From: Parus major
Lineage: Eukaryota > Chordata > Aves > Passeriformes > Paridae
DNA: 64,000 bases
Direction of reading: 5' to 3'
Assembly (NCBI RefSeq): GCF_001522545.3
Contig: NC_031768.1
Span: forward strand, 92,986,230-93,050,229
Program-made: the position numbers and the translations under genes
The notes under the pieces: generated by a model
The model's database searches: none
What the model saw: the letters and a program-made list of their open reading frames with translations, nothing else
Told to the model about the DNA's origin: nothing
Shown: positions 10,301-22,300 of the stretch, in pieces
Numbering within the stretch: the first letter of the stretch is position 1
Layout of the letters: every line of letters begins with the position of its first letter

Positions 10301-13300
10301 GAATTTCAGTCTTCCAAATTGACCATACACTTCATTACTTACAAAGCAAGGAGATTTTCTTTAACTATGAGTGCATTTCTAGAGGTACTTGCTACTTAAA
10401 ACTCACAGCTGATATATTTTGTAGTTAGAGGTGCAATCACTCATAAGAAAAAAAGCATAGAGGATTTTCTTATGCTGCTTAATCTTGGTGTTGAATAAGA
10501 CAAAGCTGGGTTGAGAACTGCAATGCTAAAGGCAAGCACTAAACAAGGTATGATTGCTATTTTAACCATGTAAAAGTGAGGGCAAAAATAAGTTTTTAAA
10601 GCATTTTCTTACCTACTCTCTGCAAAATATGAAAAGAAGGCACAAAATCTATGGTTTGCAGACAATGATCTATTTCTGTTTAGAAAGTGCTGCTTAAGCG
10701 TAAGTGAAGAGTGCTTGGTTTATTTTTCTCCTCAAGTGGACAAAGTTCACTTTTTCTCCTCAAAAGGCCAAGTTCAGAACACAGAACAAAATATAAAATA
10801 ATCTGTATCTGTTTCTACACTGAGAACTGGAAGCACTTTGTTACATGTGGTGTCACATTGCTACTTTAAAAGCAATACTACCCAAGGCACTTGCACATCC
10901 AGTGCAAATCCCTTTTGCCCTCATCCATTCCAGCTCACATTCTGCAAGGAGGAAGATCTACTTACTTTGCACAGTTCAGAAGTAGCAAAGTTCAAAGTTT
11001 ACCAGACTGATATACTATGTGACAGTTTACTAAGTTCAGTGATGATTTATTATCAGCTGAGGATTTGGCCAACAGTGTTCGTTCTCTAAACTGCGTGACT
11101 CTGACACATCATTTAAACACCAACTAATTTCTTCATTTAAGGAGTGTACCCATCCTTTTTTTTCTACAGTCACATTATATTGAGACATAATCTATATACC
11201 TGACGATAAATGACTGTCTCACTGGATTGAATTTGTGTTAGAAACAAAGGTGTTAGAAAGGTGTTAGAAAACACCTTTCATAAACCATTTGAGCACCAAA
11301 ACAAGCACCCATTTTATTAAAAAAGCTGGTTTTAATACTGATTAAGGTGTGGTTCTGTATTCTACTTTCTAGTCAAAATTTGTTGTACTACCTGTTTTCA
11401 TTATTATGACATTTTTAGCCGGTGAATTTCAGCACACATCTAACATTCTACTCATCAACATCAACTGGTTCGTCTTGTGTGACATATCAATTCTTTACAC
11501 TAGTAAGACTGTTCTTCCTGCTTTCAGCAAATTTCCTCACACACTCCTGATACAGCCAATGCCATTAGTAAAAAAATTAAATGAAATTATGGCAAAAATC
11601 ATGTGCTGAGAAATATTATCAAAAAGCTACCTTTAACCTGGTACCTCCATTTAACTGCCATTTCTTTCTCTCCTTAACCCAGTTCTTTATCCATCATGCA
11701 GTTGTCCCTTTATTCTTTCAGCTTAATTTTTTTCAAGGGGACACTGTATCAAACACATCTCTACCTAAGTGAGCTTTAGAATCTTTTCATTGCCTTCAAA
11801 ATCAGCTGTCTTGAAAGCTGCTTGAAAAGATACTGGAGAAAGCTTAAGAGAATTGAAAGATCATAGAAAAAATTGCACACTAGGAACTGGCAACTGCAAA
11901 GATATATTCCACCTTGAATGGGAAGACTGAAACCTAAGGATCATTGTTTAGGTCTATCAGTGTTCTCAGTTCTCTGCAACGTATAAAGTCAAGTCAAAGT
12001 TTGCAATCTAAAAAAAATCCATCCATTCTGTGAGCACTTCACATTGTAAAACCAGTGACAAAGTGCATGAGGTTACTATTTCAGCTTGCATGAGACAGCA
12101 AGGAAGAGTGACACAGTATTGGTGGCAAGAGAAGTACTGCAAGTGGCATGGTAGTGGTGATAGAAATGTGTTAAAAGTAACAGTTTTAGTAGGAGGAAGA
12201 AAGAAATTTCTGAAGATAAGGAAAAAGCCTAACTAGAACGAAATGAGAATAGGACATCTATTCAAGGAATAATAAGTATGGATAAAAGAGTGTGAGTGTG
12301 AAACTAGCAGTAAAGGTATAAGTTTTTTAAGGTGTCCTTTTAAAGATACATCCGTGCTGAAAAAGCTGTGATCTAGGTATGAAGAAACAGAGTCATATGA
12401 GCTATGTCAACTATTTGATGTGTTTCTATAATGAAATTTAAAGTAGTCTATCTACTTACTTCTCACCTGAAACACAGGGGTGGTTTTTAGCCTACACTCC
12501 ATCCTGTGCTGTTGTGACTGTTTCCATGGTCACAAAGCTACACTATGTAAGAGTCTGTCAGTACAGTAGCAATTCCTACCCTAGTACAAAACACTTCTAT
12601 TTGTCTTTCATTTCATTCCAGACTAGCCTTGCTGGGTGTCACAGGAACTCTGTGGCAGTAGAAGGGGAAAACAGATGCAGAACACAGACTTGTATCTGAA
12701 CTCTTCCAAGCATCCGGTGCTGCCTTTTTAATTATGACTTGCTGTGACTCATATACAACATTCATTCCAAGATACAGTTAGTCATTGGCTGTGGTATGAT
12801 CATTTTTTCATAGGTTTAATATCTGCAGGGTATATAGAGAGAAAATGCATCAAAATGCTCTGGTAAATTATTACTGTAAGAAATAATCAATAGGATGTCT
12901 GAGAAATATGTCTGAGAATGTAAAGAAGTCTCTTTATAGTGCAAAAAACCTCTTTAACAGTTAAATTTTGCAAGAGGCTGTCATGGAAATTGAGGCAATA
13001 AAAAGTTCTACTGTGGTTTAAAACCTGCCATGAAGAATAAGAGAGGCTGGAAATCTTTCGTGTTTGAAAGCAACCAAAAACACTTTCAACCTGCATATCT
13101 GTCTCAGATTTTGCAGTGATTCCCCTCAAAAGTTTAGTGGCTTTACAATCAAATGTTCCTGTTTTTAAAACCTTTCTTCTTTTAGTGTGAGAAAGTCTCT
13201 GAGAAACAGGAGAAATGACGAAATAAGTGATACTGCAAAGAAGCTGGTGCAACTAGTTATTCATGAGAGCTGTCAAACACACTTCATAAACCACACTGAA

Positions 13301-16300
13301 AAAAACAGAGCAAAGTCTTTCCCCCAGTCTTTCCAAAATACAGTAATCTTACCATGACAACAATAACAGCACATTTTTGAAACACAAATGTGAACTCCAC
13401 AACTGAGTTTTTTCCTGAGAGAGGATATGTTCATTTTCAAACCTAAAAGTAGAATCTGTCAGTGTGTCGAATGTTCACTCATTGCAATAGAGCTTGAGAA
13501 ACTTCTCAGACATGGCTTGAAGTCTTCTGCAACAGTCAAAGAGAGACAATGACAGATGGCATAATTTGATTTCAGAGGCTGGAGGACCTCAGTCTAAAGG
13601 CCTGCTGCTGTCAGATAAGTCTCCATGGTGAAACCTGATCACAATGGATTTGCATTAAAATGTTTCAGTCTGGTGCTGTACAGAACTCCCAGAACCTGAC
13701 TCATCTGTTTTCCACATCAGTGTGGTATACAGTCCTCCTGGTTTCCTGAGCTCTGCTTTTTCTGGCTAACAGAAAAAATGATTGCTGTTTTCCAGAATCA
13801 ACTCAGTTGTGAAGAACATGACTGAAAATAAGATGCTATTTACAATAAATATGTGATCCTTCATTTAATCTCTCTTGTGTGCAATGAAATAGTTAACAGT
13901 GCTGACATTTTATTACCATCCTACAGTTCTCACTGCACCAAGATGAGCTTGATAGCTCACACCTCTTCAAATCACTTGTTCTCTGCAAGCCTGAAGAGGA
14001 TGAGGCCTTTTCTGCATTAATTATCCCCTTTTTCAGCTACAGCAAGCTGTCAGGTCAGCTCAGCTGTAAGATGAGATTTCACCTTGAGAGGTGTAGCTGT
14101 GCAGTGTGCTGGTTTGAATAGATAAATCCTTTGAGTAGATAAATGCTGATGTGGATGCCATATACCTATCTTAATGCACCAATATCACAGAGGAAACAGC
14201 TGCATATGACTTTTGGCCACTTTGCAGCATGAAAAAACCATTCCAGAAAATGGTGGTCTGGTGAGAGGTCTGAATTAAAACATTTGAAGCACTGGACCTT
14301 TTCTCTTTATCAGAATGGAATTCTGGGCTGGTTTTTGGCAGAGCCTATTTTCTTCATAGTGGTTACTGTGGAGCTGGACTTGTGCTGGAGATTGTGTTGA
14401 CATCACAGGGATGTTTTGAGCAGTGCTTACACAGAGCCAAGGCCTTTGCTGATTTTCACACCACACTTTCGACTGTGGGTCAAAAAGAGCTGGGAGGGAA
14501 CACAGCCAGGACAGCTGACCCCAGCTGGCCATTGGGATTCCAGACCTTGTGGCATCATGCTCAGCACAAAAAACTGGGGGAAGAACAAAGTAGGGATGCT
14601 TGGTGCAATGATGTTTGTCTTTCCAAGACACCATTATGCATGATACAGTCCTGCTTTCCTGGAAATGGCTGAACACCTACCTACCCTTGGGATATTTTGT
14701 TTTTCTTGTATGCATAGGTTTTGATTTACCTATTAACCTGTGAGTTTTCTCACCTTTCTGATTCTCTCCCCCGCCACTGTAGGGGAAGTCTGCAAGAGCG
14801 AGCCAGCAGCTGTGTGGGGCTTTGTTGCCAGCTGGGATTAAACCACAAGAAATACTTCTGTTTGTTTAGTTCTCCTGCAGAATAGACATAGACCCTCTAA
14901 GTTTAGTGAAATTCCCAGAGAAAAGGGGAGCTTGTGTCTTCCCTCAGAGCTGCTGAGTACATATCCAAGAGCACAGACTGGGGCAGGCAGGAGGACAAAG
15001 AAAGCAGATCAGGAGACCTTGGTAAAGGACCTGATTGCAGCAGACCCACAAGAAGTCATGGAAGTGAGGGAAAATAGGCTCACGTGTGATCATGTAAAAA
15101 ATGTGCAACCTGACAAGTCAGCAAGCTTGTGGAGTAGAAAAGAGGACTGAGAGAAAAATCCTGTTCTTTAGGGGCAGAGGGAACAGAGATTTATTTTCAT
15201 GTCTTTTACTTTCATGAGTAAAGCCAGCAATTCTCTGTCCCCTGCAGAAGTGTCACTTTCTGGCATGTTGATTTATGTTCTAATAAAATATACTTTTAGA
15301 TACTTAGATGGCCTTTGGTATGCTCATTAGAAAGAGAAGGCAGAATGTGTCCAATTTCAGTCCAACATGAGGTTCTAGCAACATCTTCAAACTGGAGGAA
15401 ATGCTAAGGCTGACCAGGAAGGATAGGATAGGGATGAGGATAATAAAGTTCTTTCTATTTAAAGAACTGCTTTTGTGCTTGGGGATCCCATAGTTATTTA
15501 GATATTAAATTCTGGGAATATACATTTTGGCTTGCTTCTGAATAAAGGTAACTCTGTGGTAAAAACTAGCAAGTTTTGACTTTTGCTGAGGTTACATTTT
15601 AGCTTGAAATAGAAATTTCATCAGAAATTTCTATGAAAATGGATGAGATTATTCTTCATGTTTTGGAAGCTCCCCATCAAGCATTACCTAGGCCAAGTCT
15701 TATTTTGCTTGTGAGTCACTTTAAAGTCACTTCAGACACACAAATTAACCAAACCTTCTAGGATTTTTGGCAGACACATTCTTTTGTAAGAAGTAAATCA
15801 AAAGACCGTGTTTCTAGCAGCATGTACAAGAAAAAAAAAAGCAAATCAAAGAAGAAAATTCACAATTAATATATACACTATTGCTGCTTACCTGCACTCT
15901 AGTGATACAAGAGGCTAGTAAAGTGAAGGAAGTTTAACCTTTTATATTAATAAGATCTCTTTGCAAAAGCAGGGAGCTGTGTGATAGGATAAGCAAGAGG
16001 ATTTTTTTACTAATTATTGTTCCATCTGGGGAAAGTTCTTGTCTTACTAAAACTCTTTTGAATTAATAACACGATACAGGGGATTTCATAAGCCTTCTAC
16101 AAATTTTATGTAAACCTAAAATTGTATTTAAACTTGATTCAGCAGATTTTAAGCTTTCTGATGTGGTTTCTTATTTGAAGTGAATGGTACCTGATTCATT
16201 CAGAGGAGAATATGACAGAAAGGCATAACAAAAAGCACCACTTTCACTGCCTCTTTCTTTACAGCCTTGAAGCATGAAAACCCATTATGTTGAGGAACTT

Positions 16301-19300
16301 TTACATTGCAGTGAGCTCCTTAGGAGATGCTGAGTTGAAAGACAAGTAAAATGTTGCTGCTTTAGTATGTAAATGAAAGTGTATGCCGTTGATTAAGCAC
16401 AACACTTTTCACAATTCTTGCTCAACATTTGCAAACATTATCCATAAGAAAAAACCCAGCTTCAACACACTGGCTGTTTGAGTGCTTAGGTTTGCTTAGT
16501 CATTTTCAGATGAGGTCAGCCATACTCTGCATGACTCAGAGCTCTGAGGCTCTCAGCAACATTATACTAGGAGAGGAAATACTTTGTTGTCCAATTTTCA
16601 GAGACACTCATTGAACTCATCCAGAAACTATCACAAGACAAAAGCTCCTTTCGGTTCCGCTCCTGGTAAAATCATCTCGGTTTAAAACACACACCTCACA
16701 TTTTCTTGGAATGCCATTAAGGAGAAAAATACTTGTCATTTAAAAACACATCCAGAGTAATAATGCATCACAGAACACTCTTAAGAGCTGAAGTGTGTTC
16801 ACCCAGAGGATACTTAATGCTCAAAATGAAAAGGCAAAATCATTTAAAGGAATATATAAGAAGTTAAAATGCAGTAAACTGTGTTCATTTTGCAAGTCAG
16901 AAATAATTTCCTAAGAAAACAGACAAAACCAAAAGTAGTTGATATGGAATGGTTCATTCAACTACATTCAAGAAGATAATGAGATTTCAGACAATATTAT
17001 TAAGGTAGAACCACCTCTAGTTTTCTCAGAGAGGCTAATACTAATGATATGACTAATTACTTCAAGTTGATGCTCATTAAGATCACTTCTTAAAGCATCG
17101 TGAATGTTCAAGAACTGGGATTCACAATATTCTGGACAGCAGAAATAATATAATTTCACATCTGGACAGGGGGTAGTGAAACTCAACGAAGTCAGAACTT
17201 GTACCACAGAGGAAGACTGACAAGGGTTTGACTAATCATGCAAAGATTGAATCTTCTAATTCATTGCATATTCCACATGAACTTTCAATTGCTGCATTTT
17301 AGTGCTTGTAAGGCTTGGGGATGGGGTTAATATTTTTGGAATAACTTGTGGAAAACTTATTTGTCAGTACCAATCAGATCGGCTAACTTTAGCTGTCTGT
17401 CCAGATTAATGCAGGTTTTCAAAGTAGTACACTGATTTTCTCCTCAGACGCAGCTTTCAGACTGCCACTAAAACCATTTCTCAGCCAAAGGAAAGAGCAA
17501 CTTGTGTTCCACCAGTGACACAGAGAATTGAGAGATCAGTGGTTACTGCCCCAAAGTTTAAAGGCCACCTACTAAAGGAGGAAATGAGTGAAGTGGTAAA
17601 CAGAGGTTTGTTTGGACTATAGCTATGGGTATTATTCCTATAAGCCCATTAATTGCAAAGTTTCATTCACATACATTATGAAATCTTGGGATTGCTTGCT
17701 TTTAATTTCAGCAGAAGCCAAAGGACACAAAAGTCCCATTCCCTCACCTACTCTTCACACTGGATAACAACCTGCACCTCAGACTCTTTTTCTCTCAGTC
17801 TCACAAGGGCCTCACAAGAGAGGCTGCCTTTGTACATGTAGACAACACTAATGCACATATAATAAAATCCTGAGACATGATGCAAAATCCTTTCCTCCTA
17901 CACAAAGCTCCACCAGTGTTACGTGCACCTGTGTCATGCCTGAGAGGTATAGACAAGGCCCTTGTGTTTGCCTTGATATGTGATATCCAAGTGTTGGATT
18001 TCATATGAATGCAGAAGGAAAAGGTGTTTACTTTGTTGGAAGGAACAGTTCCAGAGAAAAGCCACTATCATGTGGCCAGGTGCAATTGTCATATTTCTGT
18101 ATTTTAAGCTCTGTGAGTAACACACTGGAGTATTTGCCCAAACAAGCACAATCTTTGGATGTGGAACTGCTAAAGGCAATGGCGGGGAGTAGGGTCCTCC
18201 TCCAGTATCCAGTCTTATCCACTAAGATGATCCTCAGTGGGAAATTTGTATTGCAAGGGTTGGCTGTGATAGGCCACTGGCTCCATAATCCACAGCTGTA
18301 ATAAGAGATGACAGACAATGTGCAGATGAGCACAGCCTCACGCTTGTTTGTATCACTGCAGACTTTTCCCTGTGAAGTCCAGACCACAACTCCTGGGCTC
18401 CTTCTCACACGTTCTCTTTTTTTCTCCTCAGGGAACAGCACAATGTTAGTGACAGTAGGTAACAGCTTAGTTCTCAAGTGCCCTATTAAAGGACAAATAA
18501 GTATGCTGAGATGGACAATAACCCCCAAGGCTGGAGGCCTTTGCACCTTGGTATACAGGACTGATAAAAACATGACACACAGAACAAACTGCAGTGACAA
18601 CATAGACTGGAAATTCATAGCAGGTCCGGCTGCTGCCCTTGAGATACAGCAAGTGGAACTAGCCCAGGAGGGAAATTACAGCTGTGAAGTGGCATCAACA
18701 GATGGGAATTTCCTCACGATGTACCACCTGACTGTGCTGGGTAAGGAATGTGCAAAAGTGGAACTTTTGTTTTTTTATAAAGTGGAGAGAGTGGGATTAG
18801 ATTAGATATTAGGAAGATATTTGGTATTGTGAGGGTAGTGAGGCACTGGAACAGATTGCCCAGATAAGCTGTAGACATCCCAGTGCTAAAGGCCAGGTTG
18901 GGTGAGACTTGAAGCAACCCAGGCTTGTGGAAGGTGTCCCTTTGCATGGCAGGGTGTCTGGAACTAGGGGATCTTTGAGGTCCCTTCCAACATAAGCCAT
19001 TCTGTGATTCTATGACTTGCTGGGATAAACTCATGCATTTCATTGGGAGTATCTCTGTGTCTCCTTTCTCCTTATTTCCCATAACTCTTCTCTCTTCTGC
19101 TGTTCCCTTTTTCCACTGTCTAGTTAGACATGACAGGTGTGAAGCAATTTCCCAAGTACACACAGAGGATATGAATGGCTGTGTTAAGGCTCAACTGGAT
19201 GGGTGAGAATTGTGCAAAAGGGAAAAAGAGAGCTGTTCTTCATCTCTGGTGTTTTGGCTCTATGTTGCTGAAGTGGGATGGGATGGGATGGGATAACACC

Positions 19301-22300
19301 TTCAATCTTACTCTTTTTTCACTGGGTTAAGTTTGGGTTCATTTTGGGTGGAGAATGAGAATAGCCCAGCGCAGCTGTACCAAACTAACTCCATGCATCT
19401 CCCCTGGCTGGTGCTTTGCAGCCCGCCCGAGGCTGAGCCTGTACTGTGATGAGCAGGGCAGCCCGGTGTGCGAGGCAGCCGCGGGGAAACCACCGGCGCA
19501 GCTCTCCTGGGTCCCGGAGAGCATCTTCTCTGCAGAGGAGACAGGCCACCACAACGGGACAGTGACTGTTCTCAGCAAGTTCACAGCGTGTAGCACCAAT
19601 GTAACCAATGTCACCAGCTGCACGGTGTCCCACCCAGCTGGGAACTGGAGCCAGTCCATAGCCTGCTGTCCCTCAGGTGAGCGTCCCTTTGTGTGCTCAG
19701 TGCTCAAACCCCTGTTCAGCTCTGTCAGCTCTTGTTCCTTCTAAGAAGGAAAGTCTCTAAAAGACACAGAAACCTTCAGTGAAGTCCTATAAAGACAAGA
19801 GTATCTGCATTTGCCCAGAAATATCACCAGCTTGTTTGTGGTCTGGACACTATTTCCTAATGCTTCCTTCTCTAAAAGGGATATATATATAAGTGTGGTA
19901 GTATTCTTTTGGTATTGGAAATGCTTTTGGAAACAGAAAGCAGTCATGATCTTAATGTTCAAATAATCACTTAGAATGAGAATGTTAGGTTTGGGGGTTT
20001 TTTAATACAAGTTTTAATGTCATGGTAAGAGAGATGGAGAGCCAAGTCTTGAGTGGCTAGCAGAAAAAAATACATTCCCTGATTCCAAGTTGTGAATGTC
20101 TGATACTGTATGACCCTTGGGTTCTGGTCTTTGGTTTTATTATTGCTTTTGGGAATATATATGACTACTGAGAAATACTGAGTCCTTGAGAGGAACTCAG
20201 GTGTGGCTTAGTGAAAATATATTATGAATAACCACTGTGAGATTTGTGGAATCTACTTTTGCCTCTGACATGGACTCCATTTGTGTTTCTCAGCAAAGTT
20301 TCGTTTCTAACTTTCCCTTCTGCTGAAGGACATTCTATTTGTTTTGCAAGCATGGTGAACATGCATGTATGTACTAAAGCAACCTTAATCTTCTGCTGAA
20401 ATAATAGAGAAACTGAGAAGAAGATGTAACTGAGATTGTCTCTTTATGTTTAGAGGAAACCAACTTTTTCCTGTATGCCGGCATCATTACTTGTGCTCTG
20501 ATCATTATCACCTTGCTGGCTGTCATTTACTGTTTGAAGCTCCACAGTTATAGGTATGTATGTATGCTAAGGTACTAAGGAAAAATTGTCTAGTGCTAGA
20601 AGAAATTTTAAAGTACTCTTTGTGTCTTGAAATCATGATTCCATCAGTCTGTGATGCTGTGAATAACCAAATTAACTACATCAAATATATCTGTACTGCA
20701 GACACTGCACTGTTTATTGCACACAGCTTCACTGAATAATGCCTCTGAATAAAATATAAATGGGAAGAAGTTGTCCAAGGACCCTGATTGCATTGCCTCC
20801 TAAGGGTGAACACTTCATTCTGATAGGAATCTGTGAGAATAAGCCTTCTTCAGATACTGTGATAGTCTGCTAGTATCTCTTGTGATTAGATCAGAGCATT
20901 GATTCTTCTCTCTATAAGTTCCAATAAATGCCAGAGGACTGAGCAATGCCAACCTGCCATATGAACAGAAGGGACAACAGATTGTGTCTGTATTCATTTT
21001 AAAATTCCTTGAGTGAAGCTGGGTTCTAGTCCCTTTAGGATTTCCTATGAAGAAAAAAAAAGTAGTTCTGTTTTCTACAGAAACGATTTGTGCAGTGGAA
21101 GGCTGAATTAGCAGCTGTACTGAAAACCTCAGCTAGGTTCCTCATTTGCCTATTCCAAACTGTTTTTCTCTTAGGCCTCTTCCCTCAGAGGTGAAAAATT
21201 AGTTCAATAAAATTTCATGAACTGCAAAAAGAATATCCTTACAGAGGGATTTTGTTCTAATCTGTTTCCATTTTAAGTATAATCTCCCACAAACATGAGA
21301 AAAGACCTCTTAAGAAAGATAGGGTACTATAAATTCAGGATCAAAAGTCAAGGAGAGAGTAACATGAGATGATTTCACTCTTGAAGACAAGAAAAAAAAA
21401 TGTTTCATAAGCTTTTGATCAAAGAAACCAAGCTGTGATCCAGCCAAACATGTTTTAATACTTGTTTTCTTTGTCACAGACCATGCCACAAAACCAAGCC
21501 TCCTGAAATTGCTCCTATACATTCCCAAGAGGTAAGGAGAATGATACAAATTAGATCATCACCAAATTATGATGATTCTGGTAGCCCTGGAAACATGATC
21601 AGTGAAGGGAGAACATTAGATTTTTACTCTAAGCTTTCAGCAGGTACTACTGTGTCTGATATATTTACTCTTAGCTCGTTATAGGTCAAAATGAAACTTA
21701 TTTTCGCTATAACTTTGACTTGGAGCAAACACTAGAGATGTGTTCCAACAGCAAACACTCAGCTACTACCACCCTTTAATTTTAACAAGGAGTGAGTCAC
21801 ATTTCTCTTGTTATATCAGATACTCTGACCACAACTGCTCTCCAAATAATAACCAGGGAAGGGAGACAAGAGCATGGGTTGGGGGATATTAAGAAAACTA
21901 TTAGTGAACAAGATTAAGCTACAAGATTAACATACACCAAGAGAAAAAGAGTATCCCTTTTGGTGTCCAGAATGATAATGTGTGAGTTTTGAAGGCCACT
22001 CTTCATCTTGCACAGTCAATCCACAATCAAAGAAACAATCAAAACAATGGAAGGAGAGCTGAGCTGCAAAATGGGAGATATTATTTGATTTCCTATGTTG
22101 CTAGAAGCTTCCTGTGTAGCTGAGCAATTCACTTGTAAGGTCTGTGTTCTCTGCTGCCAAATCCAAACAACATCTCTACGCAGACGTGTTACAGTTATAT
22201 TGTATCTGTGCACCCACAGTATACACTAGACTCCAATTCCTGCCATCAACTTAAAAACATGCTTCAGTTTCTGAAGTGACTTAGTCAATTCTAGTTATTA

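Larger units (their letters stand above)
7309..18431 (+). other. CD200R1: CD200R1 intron 1 (11.1 kb)
   Basis: Bounded by a strong donor at 7309 and the acceptor 'ttttttctcctcag' ending at 18431. No further coding exon or recognisable transposon is seen inside. It contains several short perfect inverted repeats (8791-8812, 11256-11279, 15609-15634). The open frame at 14275-14676 (- strand, 133 codons) has no family features and overlaps equally long frames on the other strand, so I do not call it a gene. A skipped or alternative small exon cannot be excluded by eye. Confidence 0.65.

Noticed and set aside
14275..14676. 133-codon - strand frame within CD200R1 intron 1
   Set aside because: No family features, and overlapping + strand frames of similar length suggest chance openness.
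18028..18618. 196-codon frame antisense to the IgV exon
   Set aside because: It lies opposite a clear CD200R1 exon and has no domain of its own, so it is a shadow frame.
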